Positions 8,219-18,138 are shown, counted from the first letter of the stretch. The stretch: DNA of 64,000 bases from an uncultured Pelagimonas sp. (GCA_947497905.1 CANMIH010000002.1:186001-250000), one strand, 5' to 3'. Made by a program: numbers and translations. The notes: generated by a model not told the origin, from the letters alone.

Positions 8219-9142
8219 TTAGGCGAAAGCTGCGATGGCACGGAGTGCGCTGTCTTGAAGAGCGGGCTCTCCCAGGCGGGCATCAACGGTGGTTTGGTCA
8301 ACGATTGTGCCGGTGGGTGATCCCGCGCGGCTGGCGTAGAAATGACCGCTTTCATATTTTGGGTTCAAAAGACCATCGACATAGCGTTTGGCCCCGGTTT
8401 CCAGACCGTGCATCATGCCGAACAGGGGCATCAGCACACCGCCGATGTGTTTGAAGAACAGACGTTTGACGAATGACAGATCGTCAAATCCATTGGTGCC
8501 GGTGGTGCCGCCCGGGCTCATGGTGACGAAACGAACATGCGGATGCTGACGGGCCATTGCGCTCATCCACAGGGCCGCCGTCAGCTTGATGTTGGCATAA
8601 ACAACCAGCGGATCTCCTTCGGGACCAAATTTGCTGCCATCGGCGATGGAGGTGAATTCTTTTGGTTCTTCTGATGCAAGTTCGGGACGGGGGATGCCCA
8701 TCTTTGGAATGCCCCGTGCGGCCTCGGAGCCGGCATAAAGCACGGATGAGGTGATCAGTTGCCGCTCAAGCATTTCATTGACCAAAACGACATGTCCCAG
8801 AACGTTAGTGGCGAAGACATGGGTCACGCCATCCTCTGTCAGCGCATAGGGGGTCCGCCCTCCGGTTCCACCTGCATTCAGGATTACGGCGTCAACCGGA
8901 GTTGTCATTTCCGAGACCGCGTTGCGGATGGTGGCTGGGTTCATCATGTCGATCAAAACGATGTCGAAAATCTTGCGCCCTGTTTCAGCTTCCAGCGCCG
9001 ATTTGGCGGCCTGGGCTTTGTCGGCGCTGCGGCAGGCAAGAATGATCTTCTCGATGCCTTTTTGCTGGGCCAGTTGGCGGGCAGCTTCGCGCCCTAGACC
9101 TGCATTTGCGCCAGTGATCAGTACGGATTGAATTGGTGTCAT
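8219..9142 (-). CDS. Short-chain dehydrogenase/reductase
   Basis: A 307-aa NAD(P)-dependent oxidoreductase. The Rossmann start is ITGANAGLGREAA (TGxxxGxG). Further SDR marks are DAVILNAGG (NAG motif), a Ser/Tyr region ending in YANIK (YxxxK) and MSPGGTTGTNG after it, where most SDRs have PG. It resembles the retinol-dehydrogenase/WW-oxidoreductase-like branch that acts on long or lipophilic alcohols, but the substrate cannot be told. It is divergent from a LysR gene with about 120 bp between, and precedes the DUF4345 gene. This three-gene layout is typical of a regulator controlling its neighbour. Confidence 0.88.
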   Translation of the reverse strand: MTPIQSVLITGANAGLGREAARQLAQQKGIEKIILACRSADKAQAAKSALEAETGRKIFDIVLIDMMNPATIRNAVSEMTTPVDAVILNAGGTGGRTPYALTEDGVTHVFATNVLGHVVLVNEMLERQLITSSVLYAGSEAARGIPKMGIPRPELASEEPKEFTSIADGSKFGPEGDPLVVYANIKLTAALWMSAMARQHPHVRFVTMSPGGTTGTNGFDDLSFVKRLFFKHIGGVLMPLFGMMHGLETGAKRYVDGLLNPKYESGHFYASRAGSPTGTIVDQTTVDARLGEPALQDSALRAIAAFA

Positions 9143-9261
9143 TGTGTTGGGTCCGGTGTGGTGTGTTGCGATGTCTCCAAACTAAGGTGGTTGAGAAATG
9201 CTGTGTATCCGGGCAAAGCTGAACATGATGGTTCAAAAATGGAACACGCGAGGATCCGGTG

Positions 9262-10188
9262 ATGACACAGGACGGGCAAGAGTTTGATTGGGATGATCTC
9301 AAGGTGTTTCTGGCGGTTGCGCGCGCGGGGACCCTCCGTGGGGCTGCGGAAGCCAGCGGGGCCAATCACACGACGCTGACCCGCAGGCTTTCGATTTTGG
9401 AAGATCGCATCGGTAGCCGATTGTTTGACCGGTCAAAGGCCGGGTTGGTTCTTACACAGCTAGGTGAAGACCTGTTGCCCTATGCTCAGCGCGTTGAAGA
9501 TGAGATGGTTTCGGCCGCGCGGGTGATTGTAGGGCGGGATGCCCAGCCTGCCGGGACGGTTTACTTGACCCTACCCCATGGTCTGGCGATGACATCCTTG
9601 ATGGACGATCTTTCGCGTTTTGCCGATCTCTATCCTGACATTCATCTGAATATGACATTCAGCAACGACGTCGCCGATTTGACGCGGCGCGAAGCAGATG
9701 TGTCGCTGCGCGTGGCCCATGAGGTGACGGATGATGTGGTGGGGCGTAAATTGGTGCAGATGTCCCAGGCGGCCTATTGCACTCGCGAGTATGCCAAACG
9801 GGTGCGTGACAACGAAGGCGAGGGCCTCACGCTTATTGGGTGGCATGAACCTGAGGATCAGGTCACGGCGAAATGGGTGCAGGACAGCTATTACCCAAAG
9901 GCTCAGCTGAAACACCGCGTGTCCGAATTGGTACCGCTGATCACGCTGGCCGCGTCGGGATTGGGCATGGCCTATCTAGCCTGCAATCTTGGGGATCGGC
10001 ACCCGGATTTGATCCGTGCCCCGTTTCAGAAACCCCTGCCATATCGCAGTCTTTGGCTCTTGCTGCACCGCGATCTGCGCAACACCGCCCGGGTGCGCCT
10101 GTTTGTCGACTATCTGGCGGGTCAGGTGAAAGCGCGCCGCAATGAGTTCTGGGTGGCGGGAACCGTTCCCTTTGTCGGGGCGGAATAG
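9262..10188 (+). CDS. LysR-family transcriptional regulator
   Basis: A 308-aa DNA-binding regulator. The winged helix-turn-helix occupies residues 8-67 (DLKVFLAVARAGTLRGAAEA, then TTLTRRLSILEDRIGSRLFD). The remainder is the periplasmic-binding-protein-like effector domain typical of the family. ATG 9262, seven nt after AGGA, is a better start than the GTG three bases upstream. It is transcribed away from the SDR/DUF4345 pair, its likely target as well as itself. The effector is unknown. The 3' end lies 3 bp from the convergent binding-protein gene. Confidence 0.92.
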   Translation: MTQDGQEFDWDDLKVFLAVARAGTLRGAAEASGANHTTLTRRLSILEDRIGSRLFDRSKAGLVLTQLGEDLLPYAQRVEDEMVSAARVIVGRDAQPAGTVYLTLPHGLAMTSLMDDLSRFADLYPDIHLNMTFSNDVADLTRREADVSLRVAHEVTDDVVGRKLVQMSQAAYCTREYAKRVRDNEGEGLTLIGWHEPEDQVTAKWVQDSYYPKAQLKHRVSELVPLITLAASGLGMAYLACNLGDRHPDLIRAPFQKPLPYRSLWLLLHRDLRNTARVRLFVDYLAGQVKARRNEFWVAGTVPFVGAE

Positions 10189-10191
10189 GGA

Positions 10192-11277
10192 TTACTGTAC
10201 CAATTCGATAATCCGGGTCATGACTTTTGCCGAAGGCATAGGCACCACCAGTGCAACGGTCTCGGGAAGGGTGGCGACTTTGATCGCAGCAGGATCGTTT
10301 TCGACGCCAATCAAACCAGTGCGAAAGCCGTGCTGCGCCCAGGCGATGCTCTGAATCTCAGGATCGGCCAGAGCCTCCTGCAACCGGTCACAGGTGTCAT
10401 TGAGCGCGATCAGCGGGTGCGAGGCAAAGATCGTGGGTTCGGGATAAATCACGCGGATTTTTTCGCGGATGAGATCCGCATATTGCGTGTTCTCAGAAAG
10501 AAACTCGACCAGCTGGTTTTCATAGCCAACAATGATAGGGCGTGCGCCCATACCCTGTTTCAGGAAGTTCTCAAAGATATCGCCCGAGCTGGATTCCATA
10601 TGGCCCATCGCGTCGAAGTAGCCCGTCACGCGCGGCAGCAATGTGGACAGGTTGTCTTCTGTTGGTGGGGTCCCGTTGTTGAACGAGGTGGCCAAAAGCC
10701 CGGACCAGATGTTGCCAGAGTTGGATTTCGCGGGGTGGGTCGAGAAGATTTTGAATGGGCCGTAGATGTTCAGACCCAAATCCTCCTGCCAGCGGGCACC
10801 GTCTGCGATCATCTCTCCGAGTACATCAACATCCGCCAGAAGTGTTTCACCGTCACGTCGCACGGCCCCTTTGTTTTCAAGCGCATCGGCAACTTGATCC
10901 CAGGCATAAAACACGATGGGCGAATTAAAGATCGTCTCGTCGCCTTTCACAGGTTTTCCCGAATTCCGGGCCAGTTCCACCGCCACCATATTGGAGGGCC
11001 AAAGACAGTCTTTGCCGGTGCTGGCGAGATTGGTCACCATCTCAATTGACCCGGCTTTGGTGGCGTCCAGCGTGATTTTATAGCGGTCGTTGATGATGCG
11101 CGAGACCTCCGGATTGGCCAAAAGCGATGACTTTTCGCCACCGTAATAGATCGACACCTCGACACGCTCGCGTGGGGTGACGTTCCGGGTCAGGCTCGAC
11201 AGGTCGACAAGAGAGGCGCCGACGGCAACGGCAGCGACACCGCCCAAGATAAGCAGGCCCATCAGGGAACGTTTCAT
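10192..11277 (-). CDS. Extracytoplasmic solute-binding-like protein, third gene of a VWA/XpaC operon
   Basis: A 361-aa protein with an N-terminal signal anchor or signal peptide (SLMGLLILGGVAAVAVGASL), followed by a type-2 periplasmic-binding-protein-like body: VSIYYGGEKSSLL, CLWPSNMVAVELARNSG, SPIVFYAWDQVAD and KIFSTHPAKSNSGN. The same order of elements recurs in the binding domain of the VWA protein two genes upstream (VWPAHSLWIEMG, SPVVLGLR, TSATQSNSG), suggesting duplication. Its ATG overlaps the XpaC-like stop (ATGA). No ABC permease or ATPase is near, so it is probably not a transporter component. The role is unknown; the operon context suggests a membrane-associated sensing or stress function. 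Confidence 0.72.
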   Translation of the reverse strand: MKRSLMGLLILGGVAAVAVGASLVDLSSLTRNVTPRERVEVSIYYGGEKSSLLANPEVSRIINDRYKITLDATKAGSIEMVTNLASTGKDCLWPSNMVAVELARNSGKPVKGDETIFNSPIVFYAWDQVADALENKGAVRRDGETLLADVDVLGEMIADGARWQEDLGLNIYGPFKIFSTHPAKSNSGNIWSGLLATSFNNGTPPTEDNLSTLLPRVTGYFDAMGHMESSSGDIFENFLKQGMGARPIIVGYENQLVEFLSENTQYADLIREKIRVIYPEPTIFASHPLIALNDTCDRLQEALADPEIQSIAWAQHGFRTGLIGVENDPAAIKVATLPETVALVVPMPSAKVMTRIIELVQ

Positions 11278-11876
11278 GTCATTCTCCGGCTGAGTTGTGT
11301 GCCCAGCGCATCGACTTCGGATTCGAGAGCGGCAAGGTCATTTTCGATACAGGCGCGATCAATCTGATCCACGACCGGTGCAAAGGCGCGGATCTGCGCT
11401 CCGAGTGCATCTAAGCGGTCGGACTGAGCGCCTTTGGTACGGCCGGTCAGACCCGCATAGGTTTCAACGGTCTGCACCATGTTTGGCAGATAGGTGGTGA
11501 TAAACCGGCGCGTCAGGCGATAGTCCTCAGGATCTCTGAGAATGTTCTCACGGATAGAGAGAATACGCTGGGCCATCTCTTCCACGGCCGTTGCATCCGC
11601 CTTTGGAAGCTTGGTGATTGTGTCGGTCAAACGTTTGGCGCTGTCAGACAAAGCCTCGCCTGCGGATTGCAGATCCGCTTTGCTGGTTTTTGCGGTCAGG
11701 ATGATCTCGTCAGCGCGGCGCCGGTGAGGGATGACCAACAAAAGCGCGCCATACCCAACGGCCGCCAACACCAGCGCCAGCCACCAGACCAGATTGAGAC
11801 CAAAGAACAGGCCTAGAAAGAGGATCGCCGCAAGTATCCCCGCCGTGATCTGGCGAGGGCCGTCGTAAAGTGCCAT
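11274..11876 (-). CDS. XpaC-like membrane protein (5-bromo-4-chloroindolyl phosphate hydrolysis family)
   Basis: A 200-aa protein with two adjacent membrane helices (about 10-28 and 31-49), then a long helical cytoplasmic part containing NILRDPEDYRLTRRFITTYL and NMVQTVETYAGL. That RRFITTYLP...ETY pattern is characteristic of XpaC-type proteins, which often sit beside TelA (tellurite/toxic-anion resistance). The family name comes from an old hydrolysis phenotype; an enzymatic activity is not established by sequence. Here no telA gene is adjacent. The start overlaps the stop of the VWA gene (TGATG) and its stop overlaps the next start (ATGA), so all three are translationally coupled. Confidence 0.75.
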   Translation of the reverse strand: MALYDGPRQITAGILAAILFLGLFFGLNLVWWLALVLAAVGYGALLLVIPHRRRADEIILTAKTSKADLQSAGEALSDSAKRLTDTITKLPKADATAVEEMAQRILSIRENILRDPEDYRLTRRFITTYLPNMVQTVETYAGLTGRTKGAQSDRLDALGAQIRAFAPVVDQIDRACIENDLAALESEVDALGTQLSRRMT

Positions 11877-13482
11877 CAGTTGTATCCTTTGGCTTTGCGC
11901 AGCGCCGATGCGAGGTCATCACCAGCATGGAACAGGCGACCAATGGAAATCTGCGAAAGCTCGTTGAGTTGCTCTTCATCGGCTTGGCCAAAGGCGATGG
12001 CATGGATTGGAATATCTTGCGCAAACGCCGACCGCTTCATGTACCCCAAAAGGCCTTCACGATTGTCGATGCTAGAGGCACCGTCAGTCATGGCGACAAT
12101 GGCGGGCAAATAGTCGAAAAGTGCGCCGGTGTCATGCCAGTCGCTCATGGCCTCGAAAGCCTCGTAAATCGCATAATAGATATCGGTGCCCCCATCCGCC
12201 TGTAGGCCTTGAACCGCGCGCAGCGCTTTGGTGAGTTCCGCCTTTTCCGATCCTTCGATGGTGGTTGGGGGAAGGATCTTGTGGTTGAACGGTAGGACGA
12301 TCGTGACATCACGAGATGAGGGCTGCAGCAGATTGACCGAGGCCGCCTGTGGATCGAGTAAAAGCGTCATGGCCTGTTTCAGCTCGCTCAGCGGTTCACC
12401 CTCCATCGAGCCAGAGACATCAAGCACCCAGATCGTGAGAGAGGGTTTGCGCAGCTCGGTCTGATACAGGCGCAGCGCCTCACCAATCACCTCAGCGCCG
12501 GGTGTGGGAATGGGGGCAATGGTGCGGTTCAGATCAACGCCCCACTCGGGGTTCCAGATTGTGGGGTCCGCGCTGGCCGAGCTGAGCCCCAAAAGGCCAG
12601 CGCGCCGTCCTAACCCCGTCAGAAGCTCGGTCGCCTCTTTGGTCTGAAGGAAGCTTTGCAGCTGAAGGAACACCTCTTCTTTGGCAGCATCCCCCTTGCT
12701 GATATACCCCAGTGGACTGTCCGCAACGGCCAGACCATTGGCGGGATAAATCACGTAGAGCGGGTCCTGACCGACGCGCGTAAGGGTCTGATTTGCTTCG
12801 ATGACCAATGCCTCATAGTTGAACATGGCGTCGAACGTATCTGGATTGGTGACCAGCGCATCCTTGAGCCAGCCTGAGGAGCCTGAAGATCGGTCCACCT
12901 GCGCCAGAAGCGCACGCACACCGTCAAGCGTTTGGGTGTCTTGCAGATCGCTGAGGGTGAGCACATCGGGATTGCCGGCAAGCGCATAGAAAAACCCGAA
13001 ATAGGCAGAGGCCCCAGAATTGGATTGCGTGGCTGACGTCATCGACAGGCGAAACTTCCCATCTTGCGCGGCCTGTTGGATGTCTTGGATTGTGATATCT
13101 GACCGGCCAATCCAGCCGAGATCTTCCGCAATCGATTTACGAAGCCCCAGAACGACCGGCGAACGCAACACAGAGGTGTCGTGTTTCACAACTTTATGGG
13201 TGTCGCCCATTTCAATCCAAAGGGAATGTGCGGGCCAGACCGCATCAAATTGGCTGTCTGTGCCCTTGTTCAATTCGCGGGCGATGTCGATGGATCCGAG
13301 ATAGCTCACCTCAAGATCGACGCGATTGTCGCTGGCCCAATTCCGGATCAGCGGTTCAAGCGCTTTGTTCTCAGACCCGGAAACGATGTGAAGCGATGTG
13401 CGCGACAGGTCGGAGCCATAAAAAGCGCTGCGGCAGCGAGGCAGAGCGCGATAAGGGAAAAAACTAGAATACGAGGCTTCAT
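11876..13482 (-). CDS. Binding-protein/VWA-domain fusion with an apparent frameshift in the signal peptide
   Basis: The body is a periplasmic-binding-like domain (about residues 25-325) followed by a von Willebrand factor A domain. The MIDAS metal site is intact: DVSGSM near residue 355, DGGTDIYYA near 435 and AMTDGASS near 465. ATG at 13482 opens a good signal peptide (MKPRILVFSLIALCLAAAAL), but it is in a different frame from the body. One extra base in the A5 run at 13420-13424 would fuse them into a 535-aa exported protein. Without it, the body frame has only an ATG at 13498 giving a non-signal Arg/Tyr-rich start. Exported VWA domains usually bind protein partners. First gene of the three-gene operon. 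Confidence 0.72.
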
Positions 13483-13728
13483 GATACCAACTCTGCAACA
13501 GAAACTGTCGGGAGTGTTACCAATTTTGAGGCCTGCGCCTAGCGAACATAAGTGTTTGAGCGCCCTTTTTCATAAAAGTGTCATACGGGCGAGTGTCAGA
13601 TAACTCAGGCCTGTGTGTTCAAAATGTTCCGCCTTTGCCCCAAGGCGCGGCACAGCGCAGCCCCGGTGGGTTTCCCGCTTTTCTTGACTGCGCAGCTTGG
13701 GTAAGCACAGAGCGTCAAGGAGGACGCC

Positions 13729-14814
13729 ATGACCAAGATCGTACCGCAGCCCGGTATCATGGATATTGACCTTTACGTTGGCGGGAAAGCCCACGTCGAA
13801 GGTGTGTCGAATGTGATCAAGTTGAGCTCAAACGAAAATCCGTTTGGGCCAAGCGATGCCGCTCAGGAGGCGGTCAAGCGTGTGCTTCATGACATGCATC
13901 GCTACCCATCGACAGATCATGCTGAGCTGCGCAGCGCGATTGCAGAGATCCACGGCCTAGAGAGCGACCGGATCATTTGTGGCGCTGGAAGCGATGAGAT
14001 CATCGCCTTTCTGTGTCAGGCCTATGCTGGCGTTGGGGACGAGGTGCTGTTCACCGAACATGGATTTTCCATGTACCGCATCAGCGCCCTTGCGGCAGGC
14101 GCTACACCTGTCGAGGTGAAAGAGCGGGAACGCGTCACCGATGTTGATGCTCTATTGGCGGGATGTACCGAGCGCACGAAGCTTGTGTTTATCGCCAACC
14201 CAAATAATCCGACCAGCACGATGATCGGTTTGGCCGAATTGGAACGTCTCGCGGAAGGTCTGCCTGAGCAGGCGCTTTTGGTGCTGGACGGCGCCTATGC
14301 GGAATATGTTGAAGGCTATGATGGCGGTGCCAAGCTTGTTGAAGCGCGCGACAACGTCTTTATGACCCGCACATTCTCCAAGCTCTATGGCCTGGGTGCG
14401 ATGCGTGTCGGCTGGGGCTATGGGCCACGCGAAATTGTTGATGTGCTGAACCGGGTGCGGGGACCGTTCAATCTGTCTTCGGCGGCCCTTGCTGCGGCTG
14501 AGGCCGCTGTGCGCGATGTGGCTTATGTTGAGAAATGCCGCTCCGAGAACGCGCGGCTGCGTGCGTGGTTGAGCGAAGCGCTGGGCGAACATGGTGTGTC
14601 CTGCGACACCTCCATGGCGAACTTTGTCCTGGCGCGGTTCCGCAATCAGGCCGAAGCCGAGGCCTGCGACACCTACCTGCAAAAACAGGGTCTGATTGTG
14701 CGCCGCGTTGGCGGGTATAACCTTCCCAATTGCCTGCGGATCACCGTTGGGGATGAGCCTGCCTGTCGTCAGGTTGCCCATGCTGTTGGCCAATTCAAAG
14801 CTGGTGCAACATGA
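13729..14814 (+). CDS. hisC: Histidinol-phosphate aminotransferase
   Basis: A 361-aa PLP enzyme of fold type I that makes L-histidinol phosphate; relatives in this position may also transaminate aromatic keto acids. Motifs: [12 protein letters not shown] near the N-terminus, [26 protein letters not shown], and the Schiff-base lysine Lys218 in [18 protein letters not shown]. Strong ribosome-binding site AAGGAGG lies 6 nt before the ATG. The prephenate dehydrogenase gene overlaps its end by 4 nt (ATGA), so tyrosine biosynthesis is a likely joint role. The 246-bp gap to the divergent VWA operon should hold both promoters. Confidence 0.94.
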   Translation: MTKIVPQPGIMDIDLYVGGKAHVEGVSNVIKLSSNENPFGPSDAAQEAVKRVLHDMHRYPSTDHAELRSAIAEIHGLESDRIICGAGSDEIIAFLCQAYAGVGDEVLFTEHGFSMYRISALAAGATPVEVKERERVTDVDALLAGCTERTKLVFIANPNNPTSTMIGLAELERLAEGLPEQALLVLDGAYAEYVEGYDGGAKLVEARDNVFMTRTFSKLYGLGAMRVGWGYGPREIVDVLNRVRGPFNLSSAALAAAEAAVRDVAYVEKCRSENARLRAWLSEALGEHGVSCDTSMANFVLARFRNQAEAEACDTYLQKQGLIVRRVGGYNLPNCLRITVGDEPACRQVAHAVGQFKAGAT

Positions 14815-15731
14815 GTGTGATCTACAACCGCGTTGCACTGATTGGGCTGGGGTTGATTGCCTCGTCGATGTACTGGGCTATGAAACGCGACGGCGTAGCT
14901 GGTCACGTGACGGGCTATGCGCGATCTGATGACACTCGCGAAACGGCCCGGCGGATTGGCCTATGCGATACTGTCTGTGATAGCGCCGAAGAGGCGGTCA
15001 TAGACGCGGATCTGATTGTGCTGGCTGTGCCGGTGGGGGCGATGGGCGCTGTGACACGCCAGATCGCAGACCACCTGAAACCCGGGGCCACCGTGATTGA
15101 TGTTGGATCGGTCAAGCGCACGGTCATCGATGAAGTTGCGCCACATCTTCCGGAAGGCGTACATTTTGTGCCGACACACCCCATGGCGGGTACCGAGCAC
15201 TCGGGACCGGAATCCGGTTTTGCCACGCTGTTCGACAATCGGCGCAGCCTGATTGTTCCGGTTGAGAATTGCCCTGAAGAGGCCGTGACCCGGGTCGAGA
15301 CCTATTGGCAGGCTTTGGGCGCGATGACCGACCGTATGGACCCAGAGCACCATGATCTGGTCTGCGCAGTTGTGAGCCACATTCCTCACCTGATTGCCTA
15401 TACGATGGTGGGCGTGGCAGACGATCTGCGCCGGGTGACAGATCAGGAAGTGATCAAATATTCGGCTGCGGGCTTTCGCGATTTTACCCGCATCGCGGCC
15501 TCGGATCCGACCATGTGGCGCGACGTGTTTTTGACCAACAAAGACGCCACAATCGAAATGTTGGGCCGTTTTACCGAAGAGCTGTTTGCGCTGCAGCGGG
15601 CCATCCGAACCGGGGATGGTGAGCAGCTTCATGCCTATTTCACTCACACCCGTGCCATTCGTCGTGGCATTCTTGAGGCCGGACAGGATACGGATAAACC
15701 TGATTTTGGTCGAGTGAAGGTGGAACGGTGA
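14811..15731 (+). CDS. Prephenate/arogenate dehydrogenase
   Basis: A 306-aa NAD(P)-dependent dehydrogenase of the TyrA type, giving 4-hydroxyphenylpyruvate or tyrosine. The N-terminal Rossmann motif is [12 protein letters not shown] (GLGLI, with ASS instead of the usual GGS). Further marks are [31 protein letters not shown] (substrate and catalytic region) and [15 protein letters not shown]. There is no fused chorismate mutase or ACT domain. It overlaps hisC by 4 nt and the extensin gene by 4 nt (GTGA), so three proteins are translated from one message. Whether prephenate or arogenate is preferred cannot be read from the sequence. Confidence 0.93.
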   Translation: MSVIYNRVALIGLGLIASSMYWAMKRDGVAGHVTGYARSDDTRETARRIGLCDTVCDSAEEAVIDADLIVLAVPVGAMGAVTRQIADHLKPGATVIDVGSVKRTVIDEVAPHLPEGVHFVPTHPMAGTEHSGPESGFATLFDNRRSLIVPVENCPEEAVTRVETYWQALGAMTDRMDPEHHDLVCAVVSHIPHLIAYTMVGVADDLRRVTDQEVIKYSAAGFRDFTRIAASDPTMWRDVFLTNKDATIEMLGRFTEELFALQRAIRTGDGEQLHAYFTHTRAIRRGILEAGQDTDKPDFGRVKVER

Positions 15732-16390
15732 AACGCATTTTTCTGGGGCTGTGTTTGGCATTGGCGGCTTGCGGTGGTCGGGACGAAACACCAGCGCGCG
15801 AAACAAACTCGCTGGATGGGATCCGCAACTATCTTGAACGGGCATTTGCCGACAATGACAGTGCCATAGGTGGTATTTGCGGTGACAGCTCACTGCAAGG
15901 GGAGGTGGTCGGAGATGTGCCGGGGCGGATTTCCGGCTGTGGCATTCCCAATGCGGTGCGTTTGACATCGGTTGATGGTGTGGCACTTAGCCAGCCGTCC
16001 TTGATGAATTGCGCAACGGCGTCAGCGCTGAAAACCTGGATCAATGATGGTGCGCGTCCAGCGGTGAAACGTCAGGGCGGCGGGATTTCTGGCTTGCGGG
16101 TTGCGGCCCATTACTCCTGTCGCACGCGCAACAATCAACCAGGCGCCAAGATTTCCGAGCATGGTCGCGGCAAAGCGATTGATATCTCGGCCATCCTTCT
16201 GGCGGATGGATCAGAAATGTCGGTTCTGCGTGACTGGGGATCGGGTAAAAAAGGCCGTGCTTTGCGTCAGATGCATGGGGCGGCCTGTGGTCCCTTTGGT
16301 ACGGTGCTTGGCCCGGAATCGGATAGATTTCACCGTGACCATTTCCATTTTGATACCGCGAAACACGGCAACGGATCTTATTGCAGATAA
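15728..16390 (+). CDS. Extensin-family lipoprotein
   Basis: A 220-aa protein with a lipoprotein signal ([18 protein letters not shown], lipobox LAAC, Cys15), so it should be membrane-anchored in the periplasm. The rest is the extensin-like C-terminal domain of bacteria: CSLQG-like and GCGIPNAVRLT early on, paired cysteines, SYSC-like HYSCRTRNN, the HGRGKAIDIS box and the closing HRDHFHFD. Those His/Asp residues resemble the zinc site of LAS/DD-carboxypeptidase-type enzymes, so peptidoglycan hydrolysis is a reasonable guess (inference). GTG start overlaps the dehydrogenase stop. A strong hairpin follows the stop. Confidence 0.85.
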   Translation: MKRIFLGLCLALAACGGRDETPARETNSLDGIRNYLERAFADNDSAIGGICGDSSLQGEVVGDVPGRISGCGIPNAVRLTSVDGVALSQPSLMNCATASALKTWINDGARPAVKRQGGGISGLRVAAHYSCRTRNNQPGAKISEHGRGKAIDISAILLADGSEMSVLRDWGSGKKGRALRQMHGAACGPFGTVLGPESDRFHRDHFHFDTAKHGNGSYCR

Positions 16391-16396
16391 GCAAGA

Positions 16397-16425
16397 GGGC
16401 GGGGAAATCCCCGCCCTATCTCTTT
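16397..16425. terminator. Intrinsic terminator between the extensin and flotillin genes
   Basis: A 9-bp GC-rich perfect stem (gggcgggga / tccccgccc) with a 2-nt spacer, followed on the + strand by TATCTCTTTT. The AAGA run on the other side is weak, so it chiefly ends the hisC operon, though it lies just after the flotillin stop too. Confidence 0.8.
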
Positions 16426-16437
16426 TCGCGACTTTGA

Positions 16438-18138
16438 TCAGGCCTGCGCGTTGTCGGTGTCCTCGTCGGCATCAGCGCCGTTGGCCTCATCTGATGCAGG
16501 GCCTTCATCCTCACCCATCAATCCCGAAACGGTGCCGTCCATCGACATGCCAAGGTCGTCACCCAGTTTCTTCAAGGCAGGCAGCTGAACGGCCATACCC
16601 ATGATGGAATCGAGGGCCTGGTTGATTGGGGCTTTGCCACCGTTTTCCCCGTTGCCGCCCGCTGTGCCGTTCTGCAGGCCCCCAACCTGATGAATGCGGA
16701 TCGAGTCGATCTTCTCGGCAGGTTTGACAGCCTCGGCCAGTACCTTCGGCATCGCCTCGAGGCGCGCGAGATCGACCTTCATCGCGATCAGTTCAGCAGA
16801 CAGCGCGTTTTCAGCATCGGTGATGGCGCGTTTGCCTTCCGCTTCGGCCAGCATGTCCTTTTTCTTGGCTTCGGCACGGATGGTCAGAGCGTCGGCCTCG
16901 GCCTGCGCCTCTTCGCGACGCGCTTCGGCACGGTCAGATGCGGCTTCTTTTTCAGCCTGCGCCGCAAGACGGATCTTGGTGGCTTCCCGTTCCGCCTCGC
17001 GAGAGGCTTCAATGAGGGCGATCTGCTTCAGACGCTCTGCTTCGGCCACGTCTTTGGCGGTGGTTACAGCCTCCAGGGCTTTGGTGGCTTCAGCGCGGGC
17101 CAGATCGGCAGAAGCGCGCGCGCGGCTTTCCTCTTCTGACTTCTGAGCGATGATGATCTGGCGTTCCTGATTGGCGACCTCAAGCTCACGTTCTTTGTTG
17201 ATCTCGGCCTCTTGAACCGCACGCTCTTTGGCGATCTCCGCATCACGAATTTTGCGTTCACGCTCAATTTCTGCGGCACGAATGGCCTCTTCACGTGCAA
17301 TCCGGGAACGCTCTGTCTCACGAACCGAATCTTCTGTGCGCGCAGCAATCTCGGCCTCTTGAGCAACCTTCATGGTCTCGATCTGCTGAATCTGCGCAAT
17401 CTTGGCCTCTTCCTCATCCCGTTGAATGATCAGCTTTTGCTTTTCAGCCTCCATTGCAGCGCGACGCACGGACACATCGGCATCTGCATCAATCTGGGCG
17501 CGTTCCTTTTTCGAAGTGGCAATCACCTCGGCCAGTTTGCGCATCCCGACCGCGTTAAAGGCGTTGTTTTCGTCCAGAGCTTCAAAGGGGGTCTGGTCGA
17601 GGGCCGTGAGTGAGACGGATTCAAGGGACAGACCGTTTTTCAGAAGATCCTCGGACACTGTGTTTTGCACTTCCTGTACAAAGTCCGCGCGGTTCTCGTG
17701 CAGTTGGTCCATCGACATCTGGGCCGCAACGGCGCGCAGACTGTCAATCAGTTTGCCTTCAATCATCTCACGCAACTGTTCGATGTCAAAGGTACGATCC
17801 CCAAGCGTCTGCGCGGCACGGGCCACACCTTCATCTGTGGGTTGAACTGAGACATAAAATTCGACGCCGACATCAACGCGCATCCGGTCTTTGGTGATCA
17901 AGGCACCGTCACCGTCGCGTTTCACCTCGAGGCGTAGGGTCTTCATGTTGACGGGGCTGACCTCGTGCAACAGAGGCACCACAATCACGCCCCCATCCAT
18001 GATGACCTTTTTGCCGCCAGCCCCGGTTTTCACAAGACTGATTTCGCGAGTGGCACGGCGATACAGGCGACCCAACACCAGACCAACAAACAACAGCAAT
18101 GCAAGGCCGACAACGACCCAAATGAGTAGAAGTTCCAT
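16438..18138 (-). CDS. yqiK: Flotillin-like SPFH protein (YqiK type)
   Basis: A 566-aa membrane scaffold protein. One N-terminal membrane helix (about 3-25) is followed by an SPFH/band-7 domain (about 30-215, with KVIMDGGVIVVPLLHEV and VDVGVEFYVSV). A very long Ala/Glu/Arg-rich coiled coil (about 225-470) contains repeated EAERE/KERE patterns typical of flotillins. The end (about 500-566) is Gly/Asn-rich, then acidic. Flotillins assemble into ordered membrane microdomains and affect signalling and envelope stress. The partner YqiJ-like gene lies 26 bp upstream on the same strand, the conserved yqiJ-yqiK pairing. Its coiled-coil coding bias produces long false reading frames on the opposite strand. 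Confidence 0.92.
   Translation of the reverse strand: MELLLIWVVVGLALLLFVGLVLGRLYRRATREISLVKTGAGGKKVIMDGGVIVVPLLHEVSPVNMKTLRLEVKRDGDGALITKDRMRVDVGVEFYVSVQPTDEGVARAAQTLGDRTFDIEQLREMIEGKLIDSLRAVAAQMSMDQLHENRADFVQEVQNTVSEDLLKNGLSLESVSLTALDQTPFEALDENNAFNAVGMRKLAEVIATSKKERAQIDADADVSVRRAAMEAEKQKLIIQRDEEEAKIAQIQQIETMKVAQEAEIAARTEDSVRETERSRIAREEAIRAAEIERERKIRDAEIAKERAVQEAEINKERELEVANQERQIIIAQKSEEESRARASADLARAEATKALEAVTTAKDVAEAERLKQIALIEASREAEREATKIRLAAQAEKEAASDRAEARREEAQAEADALTIRAEAKKKDMLAEAEGKRAITDAENALSAELIAMKVDLARLEAMPKVLAEAVKPAEKIDSIRIHQVGGLQNGTAGGNGENGGKAPINQALDSIMGMAVQLPALKKLGDDLGMSMDGTVSGLMGEDEGPASDEANGADADEDTDNAQA

Noticed and set aside
16690-17146. Long + strand frames opposite the flotillin coiled coil
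   Set aside because: Produced by the codon bias of Ala/Glu/Arg-rich coding sequence on the other strand; Ala/Ser-rich shadow without domain features.
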